From the NCBI GenBank assembly GCA_009692555.1, contig SHYY01000054.1, positions 1 to 33,003 of the forward strand: 33,003 nt of DNA. The letters run 5' to 3'. Below the pieces are notes generated by a model. That model made no database searches and was not told where the DNA came from. It saw only the letters and a list, made by a program, of their open reading frames with translations. Source of the stretch: Myxococcales bacterium (lineage in GTDB: Bacteria; Myxococcota_A; Polyangia; Palsa-1104; SHYY01). The position numbers and the translations under genes are program-made. Of this stretch, positions 13,837-21,603 are shown piece after piece; position 1 is the first letter of the stretch; every line of letters starts with the position of its first letter.

Positions 13837-14997
13837 TCAATCGTCCTTGTGCACGAGCAGCATCGAGGCGTTCTTGGCGAAGATCCGATCGTTGGAGATC
13901 ATCAGCGACGCAGAGAGGGCGTCGCGATAGTTCCTCCCGACGGAGAACTTGGAGTCGTTCTTGTAGCCGGAGATGCCGATGATCTGCAGCGCCTCGTGCA
14001 CGATGCGCGGCGCGGCCTCCGAGGCGACCACCTTCATGTTGTTCATCTTGAGCGCCCAGGCGATGGTGAGGAACTCGTCCATGCCACCGTCGCGCGCCAT
14101 CACCGCGTCGAACTCGTCGGACTGCGCGGCGACGGTGTTGCGCAGGGAGTGGAGCATCACCGCCACCTCGGCGAGCCGGTGCGCGCGCGGCGGCACCACG
14201 CCCGGAGTCTTGCGCGCCTCGACCCGCACGAAGGCGCTTGCGCGCGCCACCGCGTCCGACGCGATGCCGAGCCACACCGCCGACCACAGGATGTGCGAGT
14301 AGGAGACCATCGTCTGTGCGGAGGCGTCGGCGAACGAGCCCGGGAGCACCTGCTCGACAGGACCCGTCGCCGCGATCTTGTACCCGGGGCTGCAGGTGCC
14401 GCGCATGCCGAGCGTGTCCCAGTCGGTGGTGCGGTCGAGCGTCAAGTCGCCCTTGCGGAGAAGCACCAGGATCTGATCGCCGGGAGGCGCGTCGGGGCCG
14501 CGGCGGCAGGTGGCCAGCAGATCATCCGCGGCCTCGGCGTAGGAGACGGTGGTGGCGTCCTTGTCGAGGCGAAACCGATCGCCTTCGCGCAGCAGGGCGC
14601 AGATGCTCGATCGCGTGTCGCCCCACACCCCGACCTCGGACGTCACCGACGCGAGCAGAAGCTGCCGCTCGACCACCTCGGCGAGGTAACGGCGGAACCA
14701 CGGCGACCCCATCCCGTGGCGCGCGATGCAGGCCACCTGGATGTGGTGCATCGCCAGCACCATGCCGCTCGCGCCGCACCCCTGCGCGAGCGCCGTGCAC
14801 ATCTGCGCCAGCGTGCGCATGTCGGCTCCGGCGCCCCCCACCTCCCGGGGCGCGGCGACGCCGAGCAGCTTCGCCTGCCGGAGCGCGTCGAAGGTCTCCC
14901 GCGGGAAGCGGGCGCGCGCGTCCACGTCCGACGCGTGGCGTGCTGCCACTTCGCGGGCGACGGCGCGGGTTTGTGTGATCACTTCGCTGTGCGTCAT
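13837..14997 (-). CDS. Acyl-CoA/acyl-ACP dehydrogenase family flavoprotein
   Basis: A 386-residue acyl-CoA dehydrogenase-fold protein. The N-terminal helical domain is ARFPRETFDALRQAKLLGVAAPREVGGAGAD. The flavin-binding middle strand region is LLASVTSEVGVWGDTRSS and DWDTLGMRGTCSPGY. The C-terminal helices end with LQIIGISGYKNDSKFSVGRNYRDALSASLM. It is the first gene of the ten-gene operon, directly before the amino acid:[carrier protein] ligase. Related flavoproteins oxidise carrier-bound aminoacyl groups in natural-product pathways (for example prolyl to pyrrolyl), so an aminoacyl-ACP substrate is plausible; ordinary acyl-CoA is the alternative. The catalytic base cannot be assigned with certainty. 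Confidence 0.85.
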   Translation of the reverse strand: MTHSEVITQTRAVAREVAARHASDVDARARFPRETFDALRQAKLLGVAAPREVGGAGADMRTLAQMCTALAQGCGASGMVLAMHHIQVACIARHGMGSPWFRRYLAEVVERQLLLASVTSEVGVWGDTRSSICALLREGDRFRLDKDATTVSYAEAADDLLATCRRGPDAPPGDQILVLLRKGDLTLDRTTDWDTLGMRGTCSPGYKIAATGPVEQVLPGSFADASAQTMVSYSHILWSAVWLGIASDAVARASAFVRVEARKTPGVVPPRAHRLAEVAVMLHSLRNTVAAQSDEFDAVMARDGGMDEFLTIAWALKMNNMKVVASEAAPRIVHEALQIIGISGYKNDSKFSVGRNYRDALSASLMISNDRIFAKNASMLLVHKDD

Positions 14998-15063
14998 GGA
15001 GTGGTCATTCGAGTTTTGTAGCGAGCGAGAGTACCAGATGGGGCGTGATTAGCGAACCGCCGG

Positions 15064-15253
<190 letters not shown>

Positions 15254-15297
15254 CGACGCTCATGCGATAAAGAAACCATGAGGAGGGCATCTCCACC

Positions 15298-16915
15298 TTG
15301 CCGCGTCTGAGCGATCGCTCGCTACCGTCGCCGCTGTGGCGCCTCTTGCCGCTCGTCCTGCCGGCGCTGCTCGGCCTCGCGCTGTTCCCCTCGTCGGGCC
15401 ACGACGACTCTCACCTCTCGTTCTGGGAGGCGCACACGCTGGCGCGCTTCGGAACGATCCTGAACTACAACGGCGACGCTGTCGAGCAGGGGTCGAGCCT
15501 GCTGTGGGTGCTCCTCCTTGCTGCGTTGCACAAACTGACCGCCGTCTCGCTGCCGACGCTCGGTGCGCTGGCGTCGCTCGCTTTCGGCGTGCTCACGGTG
15601 GAGGCCAGCGGCCGTGCGGCGCGGGCGATCGATCCCGCGCTCGACGTGCCGGTGCGCTTCGCGGTGGCGCTCAATCCGAGCCTGGTCTTCTGGTCCTGGT
15701 CGGGGATGGAGACCACGCTGGCGGCGCTGCTCGTGCTCGCGGTGATCGCCGCCACGGAGCGGTATTCCCGGAACGGGCGCGCGCGATCTCGCGATCGTGG
15801 TGGGCGTCGTCGCGGCGGCGCTGTGCACAAGGTCCGAAGCGCCGCTGGTGCTGTCCCTCTCGCTGGGCGCCGCCGCCTCGCTGTTCGCCTTCGCCGGCGA
15901 TGGCCCGCGCGCCCGTCGCGTGCTGGTGCTGCTGGGTGCGACGCTCGCGCTGTCGGCGCTGCTCCTCGCGTGGCGCCACCACACCTTCGGCGCGCTGTTC
16001 CCGCTACCGACCGAGGCCAAGACCGGGCGCAACTGGCACGCGGTGATCTGGGGCGCGAGCTACCTCCTCCTCGAAGGGCGCGGCGCCTCCACGCCGCTGG
16101 TGATGGTGCTCGGGTTGCGCGGCCTGTCCTGGCTCGCCACGCCTCGCATCGCGTTCGGTGATCCCACCCGCGCCCTGGTGCACGCCTTCGGGATGGTGCA
16201 CCTCGCCTTCGTGGCGTCGATGGGCGGCGACTGGATGGTGGGCGGGCGCTTCTTCGTCGCGCTGATCCCCCTCGCCACGATCTCGGCGCTCGACCTGCTC
16301 GGCGCTGTGCGGTGGCGCCGGGCCGCCCTGGTCGCTCTCGCGGGCTGGAACCTCTTTGGCCTGGCCACCCTCGCCATCGCCACCGACGCCACGCTGTGGT
16401 CGTTTCCGCCGAGCGATGAGCCGGCGCTGGCCGGCCGCTCCTTCTTCGAGACCCACCACTTCGATCACCGCAACTTCATCCGCGCGCTGCCCGCCGTCGA
16501 CGCTGCGCTCGCCGACGTCCGGAGGCGCACGGGACGCAAGCCGGTGGTGATGAGCAAGTGCGCCGGCGTGCCCTTCTTCTATCTCGCGCGCGATCACTTC
16601 CGGGAGGTGCGCCTCCTGGATCTCCAGGGGCTCACCACCCCCGAGTTCACGCGCTGTCCGTCGCTGCGATCGCTCCGCCACGACTCCCTCGGCGTGCGCC
16701 TCCACTACCCGGAGTATGCGCGGAGGCGGCACGAGCTGGCCGCGGCGTGCGGCGCGCCCATGCCCGACATCGTCTTCGACCTCTACGACCGCGGGCTCGA
16801 ACCCGACCGCGAGTCGGTGATCGAGGGGATGGGCTACCGGATCACGGCGCGCATTCCGAGCGAGCACCTCGAGGGTGTGGGCGTCCTGGTCGCCGTGCGG
16901 ACCGACCTGCCCTAG
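15298..16915 (+). pseudogene. GT-C-type membrane glycosyltransferase (AftB-like), broken by a +1 frameshift
   Basis: Two consecutive frames make one about 540-residue protein. The first (TTG 15298, Shine-Dalgarno AGGAGGG at 15281) holds the GT-C start: an Asp-Asp pair in SGHDDSHLSFWEA, then DAVEQGSSLLWVLLLAA and WSWSGMETTLAALLVL. The frame then degenerates into Arg-rich nonsense. The second frame, open from about 15746, resumes with DLAIVVGVV, a TRSEAPLV segment and WRHHTFGALFPLPTEAKTG, then further membrane helices and a C-terminal periplasmic domain to 16915. The layout resembles arabinofuranosyltransferase-like GT-C enzymes using polyprenyl-linked sugars. One extra base in the GC run at about 15775-15784 would explain the break. 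It may be a real mutation, a sequencing error or, less likely, programmed frameshifting. Confidence 0.75.
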
Positions 16916-16923
16916 CCTCGCCG

Positions 16924-18279
16924 TCAGTTCGACGAGTCGGTCGAGTCGAAGCGCATCGGCAGCCGCGCCGGCAGCACCACCGCCGCCTCGGTCGGGTAGA
17001 TCACGTTCACCCCGAGCAGCACCATGTGGCGCTGGAGGTCGGGGGTCGCCGACGGGAGCTGATGGAAGTACTGGTAGCGGGTGAAGATCTCGAGCGGCGG
17101 AACCGGGCGCCAGGTGAGGGTTCCGTCGACGAGGATCACGTCGGTCGACGAGGTGGTCACGTTCCTGTTCACGGCGTCCACGGTCCGGGCGTGCTGGTAG
17201 CCGGCGGCGCTGGAGAAGGTCACGCGCGACTTGCTGCCGAGCGGCAGGCTGGCTCGCAGCGCGACCTGGTCGACCTCGAACGACTGGGAAACAAAGACGT
17301 TGGCAGCGACGGTGTGGCCGTAGGAAAGCTCGGCCGTCCCCTCCTGGCGCGTGTAGCGCCCCACCGCCGTTCCGGTGGGCAGGAAGCTCGAACGGCGCTG
17401 TCCGTTCAGCCCGAACACCATCAGTCCGCCGGCGCCGAGATCGAAGGAGAAGAAGTGGCCGAGATCGTGGCGCCACTTGAGGAGCGCGGCGGTGGTGAGC
17501 TGCTGCCGGACCACCAGGGACGATATGGGCCCCGGCGCCGACCCGAGATGGCTGTAGTCGATCCGCAGGTCGAGTCCGACGGCGTCGGACCGCCACGCGC
17601 GCTCGAAGCCGAGGACATTGGCGAGGTCATAGGAGCGCCGGGCCACCTGCCCGTCCAGCGGAATATTGAAGGAGAAGGTGGTCGCCTGAGAGGCGTGCCA
17701 GCTGCGCGCGAGGTCCCACCCGAGCCCCTCCAGCACCGATCCGGCGAAGTAGGTGAAGTTGTTCGGCAGAACTTGGAGCGGCGTCATGGCGGAGCCCTGC
17801 TGCAGCAGCAGGCCGTTTACCTGACCCTGGGTGATCGAGGCGCCGAGGAGCATCTCCACCGTCGGTGACAACGAGAAGTAGCCCCCGTAGGCGAGGCGAT
17901 TCGAGTAGTTGTTGTTCTCGCTGCCGGGGAAGTAGAAGTTGTAGCCAAAGGTGTAGGCGAGGCTGTGGGAGGCCCGGGGGATGCCGAACGTGAGCACCAG
18001 GGACGGGCGGACATCGCCCACGAACGCGGAGCGATTGAGCTGCGCCTGGGCCGCCGCGTTGTCGGTCCAGCCGGCGGAGAGCGAGAGGAGTCCCTGCACG
18101 CCCAACTTCGCCTCCGAGCGCGCAGGCCAGAGGGCGAGCGCGAGCGCGAGCGCGAGGAGCCTGTTGGGGTAAGGCGCCGTAGCGAGGCTGCCGAGACCGA
18201 GGCCTGGCCTGGGCCCCCGCCGAAGGACGGGGAGGCCGCAGGCCGGGAAGCGACGACGACGACGGACTGCTTTCTGCAA
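16924..18279 (-). CDS. Putative outer-membrane beta-barrel protein, polysaccharide locus
   Basis: The mature part alternates amphipathic strands and turns rich in Tyr, Phe, Asn and Ser, for example HSLAYTFGYNFYFPG, RLAYGGYFSLSPTVEMLLGAS and VALRASLPLGSKSRVTFSSAAGY. This is consistent with a large outer-membrane barrel. A hydrophobic Leu-Ala segment followed by WPARSEA looks like a signal peptide with cleavage before KLGVQG. The start is unresolved: no ATG, GTG or TTG lies in any frame just before the signal segment. The nearest in-frame starts are TTG 18279 (used here, 451 residues, 38 ahead of the hydrophobic core) and ATG 18417. Given the short OPX protein in the same locus, it is a candidate for the separate barrel of a split export channel. 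Confidence 0.68.
   Translation of the reverse strand: MQKAVRRRRRFPACGLPVLRRGPRPGLGLGSLATAPYPNRLLALALALALWPARSEAKLGVQGLLSLSAGWTDNAAAQAQLNRSAFVGDVRPSLVLTFGIPRASHSLAYTFGYNFYFPGSENNNYSNRLAYGGYFSLSPTVEMLLGASITQGQVNGLLLQQGSAMTPLQVLPNNFTYFAGSVLEGLGWDLARSWHASQATTFSFNIPLDGQVARRSYDLANVLGFERAWRSDAVGLDLRIDYSHLGSAPGPISSLVVRQQLTTAALLKWRHDLGHFFSFDLGAGGLMVFGLNGQRRSSFLPTGTAVGRYTRQEGTAELSYGHTVAANVFVSQSFEVDQVALRASLPLGSKSRVTFSSAAGYQHARTVDAVNRNVTTSSTDVILVDGTLTWRPVPPLEIFTRYQYFHQLPSATPDLQRHMVLLGVNVIYPTEAAVVLPARLPMRFDSTDSSN
18136..18156. repeat. Short hexamer repeat (GAGCGC)3.5 encoding Leu-Ala in a signal peptide
   Basis: Three perfect GAGCGC units and a partial fourth. On the minus strand they encode alternating Leu-Ala that forms the hydrophobic core of the putative signal peptide of the beta-barrel protein. 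Unit gain or loss would lengthen or shorten that core without a frameshift. Confidence 0.8.
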
Positions 18280-18520
18280 TCCGAGGAGGAGCGACGTTGC
18301 TGTCCGAGCTTGCTGCACGTCGGCGATTGCCGACGAAGAATGGCCGAAGGGATCGGCGGCCGCAGCAGGCGCATTACCCCGGCTGGCTCCTGGGGTGGCG
18401 GCGGACTTTCGGACCATCGACGGGAGCTTAACAGGCTTGGGTGGCCCTGCCGAGCGGGCCGCGCGATCGAAAAGGAAGTTCGTCCCCGTGCGGCTCCGCG
18501 CTAGGCTTGCTCGTTCACGC

Positions 18521-19117
18521 ATGGCAAGACCGCCCACAGGCCGCCGCATGGCCCTCATCCTCGATGACACCGCCCACCCCGAGGTGCGCGCGGAGTGCAT
18601 CCGCGTCGCGCGCCGCCTGCGCCTCACGGGAAACCGCGTGGTCGGGCTGATCCCGGCGTCGGACCGGGTCGGTGTGGTGCCGGCCGCGGCCCAGCTCGGC
18701 GCGGCGCTGGTCGAGGTCAGCGGCGCCGCGGTGGCGCTGCTCGACGCCAATGTGCGCTGGCCGGCGATCTGCGAGCCGATCGCCGAGCTCGGCGGCGCCA
18801 CCCCGTCGGTGTTCGCCACCCACTGGCTCCGCCCGTCGCTGGCGCTGCTGACGCCGAGGCGAACCGGGGGCGCGGGCGCGGGCCTGCCGCTGCTCGGGCG
18901 AATGATCGGCGAGAGCGCCGAGCTGTTCGCCCACCTGCTGGTCGATCTGACAGGCTACCGCGAGCTCGGCGAGTACCTCGGCGCAGTGGACCTGGTGGAT
19001 GGCGTGCTGGTGGTGGCGCGCGTGGGCGTCACCCGCGACGACGATCTCCTGCGCATGAACCACGCGCTCCCGGCGGCGAAGAACATCGGTGTGCTGCTCG
19101 TCGGTGGTGACGGGTGA
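18521..19117 (+). CDS. BY-kinase/MinD-like protein with degenerate P-loop
   Basis: A 198-residue protein aligning by eye with the cytoplasmic kinase domain of Wzc/CapB-type proteins. AECIRVARRLRLTGNRVVGLI matches the region before the P-loop. ALLDANVRWP (72-81) matches the Walker A' motif (LLVDADLRRP in active enzymes), and LLVDLTGYRELGEY (139-152) the Walker B region. The P-loop itself, normally G-E-G-K-S/T, reads about S-D-R-V-G-V-V-P (47-54) and has no Lys. There is no Tyr-rich tail. Nucleotide binding is therefore doubtful, and it may be a pseudo-kinase partner of a polysaccharide co-polymerase encoded elsewhere. ATG 18521 is chosen; ATG 18548 is an alternative. The stop overlaps the next start (GTGA). 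Confidence 0.65.
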   Translation: MARPPTGRRMALILDDTAHPEVRAECIRVARRLRLTGNRVVGLIPASDRVGVVPAAAQLGAALVEVSGAAVALLDANVRWPAICEPIAELGGATPSVFATHWLRPSLALLTPRRTGGAGAGLPLLGRMIGESAELFAHLLVDLTGYRELGEYLGAVDLVDGVLVVARVGVTRDDDLLRMNHALPAAKNIGVLLVGGDG

Positions 19118-20229
19118 TCGCGCGCCTGACACGCAACCTGCACACCTGGCTGCCCGGCCACGCGGGCCACCTGATCGCCCGCGCGCGAGCCGCCCGGATC
19201 GAGGGGCCGCGCCATCTGCTCTTCGCGCTGTGCGATCACTACGAGCCGCTGTGGGGCAACGCCGACGCGGCGACGGGAGCCGCGCGCGTGCAGGCGTGGG
19301 CGCAGGGCTACCCCGCCCTGGCGCACGACTTCACCGACGCGGACGGACGCCATCCGCGCCACAGCTTCTTCTTTCCGGGCGAGCAGTACGATCCCGGGTA
19401 CCTCGAACCGCTCGCCACGCTGGCTCGCGCGGGGCTCGGCGAGGTGGAGGTCCACCTGCACCACGACCGCGACACCCGCGACGGGCTGCGCCGCGATCTG
19501 GCCCGCTACCTCGCCGATTTCGCGCGCCACGGCCACCTGGGGCGCGACCGCGATGGACGGCTCCGCTACGCCTTCATCCACGGCAACTGGTGCCTCGCCA
19601 ACGCGCGCGCCGACCGTCGCTGGTGCGGGGTCGACGACGAGCTCCCGCTGCTCCACGAGACCGGCTGCTACGCGGACTTCACCTTCCCCTCGGCGCCCGA
19701 CGAGTGCCAGCCGAACATCGTCAACCAGATCTACTGGCCCAAGGGCGATCTGCGACGGGCGCGGGCCTACGACCAGGGCACGCCGGCGCGCGTCGGGGAG
19801 CTGCTGCGCGACCGGATCCTCCTGATCGAGGGACCGCTCTCCCTCGCGCGCCGCCCCGGCCGGCTCGCGCCGCGGATCGAGAACGGCGCCGTCACGGCGA
19901 ACGACCCGCCGACGCGCGAGCGGGTCCGGTCGTGGGTCGATCAGGGGATCCACGTCGTGGGGCGGCCGGAGTGGGTGTTCGTCAAGGTCCACACCCACGG
20001 CGCGCCCGAGGCGCAGGCGGCCTCGCTGCTCGGCGAAGGCGGGCGTGCGCTGCACCGCGAGCTCACCAGCCGCTACAACGACGGGCGGCGATGGGTCCTC
20101 CACTATGTGACCGCGCGCGAGATGTTCAACCTCGCGGCGGCGGCGATGGAGGGCGCTTCGGGCGACCCGGCGCCGTGGCGAGATCATGCGATTCTCCCGC
20201 CCCCGGCAGCGACGGGAATCGCGCCATGA
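19114..20229 (+). CDS. Polysaccharide-deacetylase-like superfamily protein
   Basis: A 371-residue protein starting at GTG 19114. It shows spaced metal-binding-type motifs of the glycoside hydrolase/deacetylase barrel superfamily: ALCDHYEPLWGN (Asp41, His42), SFFFPGEQYDPGYLEPL, VEVHLHHDRDT (His114, His116, His117) and FIHGNWCLANAR (His156). It is not the standard NodB layout found at 2801-3451. No signal peptide or membrane segment is visible. It is coupled by 4-nt overlaps to the BY-kinase-like gene upstream and the PaaK-like gene downstream, so it belongs to the polysaccharide machinery. Deacetylation or hydrolysis of a glycan precursor is inferred, not shown. Confidence 0.6.
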   Translation: MIARLTRNLHTWLPGHAGHLIARARAARIEGPRHLLFALCDHYEPLWGNADAATGAARVQAWAQGYPALAHDFTDADGRHPRHSFFFPGEQYDPGYLEPLATLARAGLGEVEVHLHHDRDTRDGLRRDLARYLADFARHGHLGRDRDGRLRYAFIHGNWCLANARADRRWCGVDDELPLLHETGCYADFTFPSAPDECQPNIVNQIYWPKGDLRRARAYDQGTPARVGELLRDRILLIEGPLSLARRPGRLAPRIENGAVTANDPPTRERVRSWVDQGIHVVGRPEWVFVKVHTHGAPEAQAASLLGEGGRALHRELTSRYNDGRRWVLHYVTAREMFNLAAAAMEGASGDPAPWRDHAILPPPAATGIAP

Positions 20230-21596
20230 GCGACCTCTACGGCGGGCTCTTCCGCAAGCTCCTCTTCCCGGCGTGGGAGGGTGTGATCCGGAGCCGCCCG
20301 ACGCTGAAGATCCTGGCCGATCTCCAGCAAACGGAGTGGCGCGGGGCGGACGAGATCCTCGCGGCGCAGGGCGAGGCGCTGGCGCGGCTGATCACGCACG
20401 CCTACACGCACGTGCCCTGGTACCGCGCGCGCCTCGACGAGGCGGGCGTGCGCCCCGACGCGATCCGCGCGCCTGCCGATCTGGCGCGGCTTCCCCTCCT
20501 GACGCGGGCCGATGCACGGGCCGCCGGCGACGCGCGCTGCTCCACGGCGCCGCCCCGTGCGACGATCCGCAAGGCGACCAGCGGCACGATGGGACAGCCG
20601 CTCGCGTTCGGCTACGACGCCGGCTCGGAGCACTGGCGCCAGGCGACCAAGTTGCGCGGCTACGGATGGGCCGGCTACCGTCCCGGCGACCGGTCGCTGC
20701 ACTACTGGGGCGCCTCCGCGCTTCCGGCGGCGCGCCTCCCCGCCGCCAAGGTGGCCATCGACCGTCGCCTCCGGCGCGAGACCTACCTCAACTGCAGCGT
20801 GCGCTCCGACGCCGAGCTCGCGCGGGTGGTCGAGAGCATCCGCCGCCACCCGCCCGACGCGCTCCTCTGCTTCACCCAGGCGGGCGGCGATCTCGCGCGC
20901 TACATCGTCGCCAACGGCCTGCGGAGCTGGGGGACGATCCCGGTCCTGTGCGGCGCCGAACGGCTGTACGACGCCGACCGGCAAGCCCTGATTGAGGCGT
21001 TCGGCCCGTCGGTGTTCGAGACCTACGGGTGCCGCGAGGTGATGCTGATCGCCAGCGAGTGCGAGCGCCACGACGGCCTGCACGTGTCGGCCGAGAACCT
21101 GATCGTCGAGCTGCTCGTCACCGACGGTGAACGCCGGCGCGAGGCGCTCCCCGGCGAGACCGGCGAGGTGGTGATCACCGACCTCCACAACCTCGGGATG
21201 CCCTTCATCCGCTACGCCAACGGCGACCTCGCGGTGGCCGGCCCGGCCGGGCGCTGCGCCTGCGGGCGTGCGCTGCCGCGGATCACCTCGGTCGAAGGGA
21301 GGGTGACCGAGACGCTGCGCGACGGCCAGGGCCGCAAGGTGAGCGGCCTGGTCTTCAACGTGCTGTTCGCCGGCGTGCTCGCCGCCTCGGTGCGCCAGTT
21401 CCAGGCGGTGCAGCACCGCGACGGCTCGATCACGCTGCGACTCGTCCCGACGCACCCGCTCGACGACGGCGCCAGGGAGCAGATCCGCGCCACCTGCGCG
21501 CGCTACCTCGAGGGGGTGCTGGTGCGCACCGAGGTGGTCGAGGAGATCCCCCCAACGAAGGGGGGCAAGCGGCAGGTGGTGGTGATCGAGAGCTGA
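20226..21596 (+). CDS. Phenylacetate-CoA-ligase-like adenylate-forming enzyme (CapK/PaaK family)
   Basis: A 456-residue ANL-superfamily protein. It has the phosphate-binding loop ATSGTMGQP (117-125), the adenine motif ETYGCRE (265-271), the GETGEVVITDL segment (310-320) and the hinge/ribose motif RYANGDLA (329-336). A Cys pair CACGR (344-348) follows, as in PaaK relatives. It ends with a C-terminal lid domain containing KGGKRQ with the expected Lys. CapK-type members are common in capsule and exopolysaccharide loci, where they presumably activate a carboxylic acid for transfer to a sugar; the substrate is unknown. It overlaps the upstream gene by 4 nt. It offers a second activation route besides the class II aminoacyl ligase. 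Confidence 0.88.
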   Translation: MSDLYGGLFRKLLFPAWEGVIRSRPTLKILADLQQTEWRGADEILAAQGEALARLITHAYTHVPWYRARLDEAGVRPDAIRAPADLARLPLLTRADARAAGDARCSTAPPRATIRKATSGTMGQPLAFGYDAGSEHWRQATKLRGYGWAGYRPGDRSLHYWGASALPAARLPAAKVAIDRRLRRETYLNCSVRSDAELARVVESIRRHPPDALLCFTQAGGDLARYIVANGLRSWGTIPVLCGAERLYDADRQALIEAFGPSVFETYGCREVMLIASECERHDGLHVSAENLIVELLVTDGERRREALPGETGEVVITDLHNLGMPFIRYANGDLAVAGPAGRCACGRALPRITSVEGRVTETLRDGQGRKVSGLVFNVLFAGVLAASVRQFQAVQHRDGSITLRLVPTHPLDDGAREQIRATCARYLEGVLVRTEVVEEIPPTKGGKRQVVVIES

Positions 21597-21603
21597 CGCC
21601 GCT

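Noticed and set aside
16004-17596. 530-codon minus-strand open frame across the glycosyltransferase and barrel genes
   Set aside because: It crosses two better-supported genes in another frame or strand and reads as Arg/Gly/Ala-rich sequence.
16924-18819. 631-codon version of the barrel protein starting at 18819
   Set aside because: It would run antisense through the BY-kinase-like gene and bury the signal peptide about 240 residues inside the protein.
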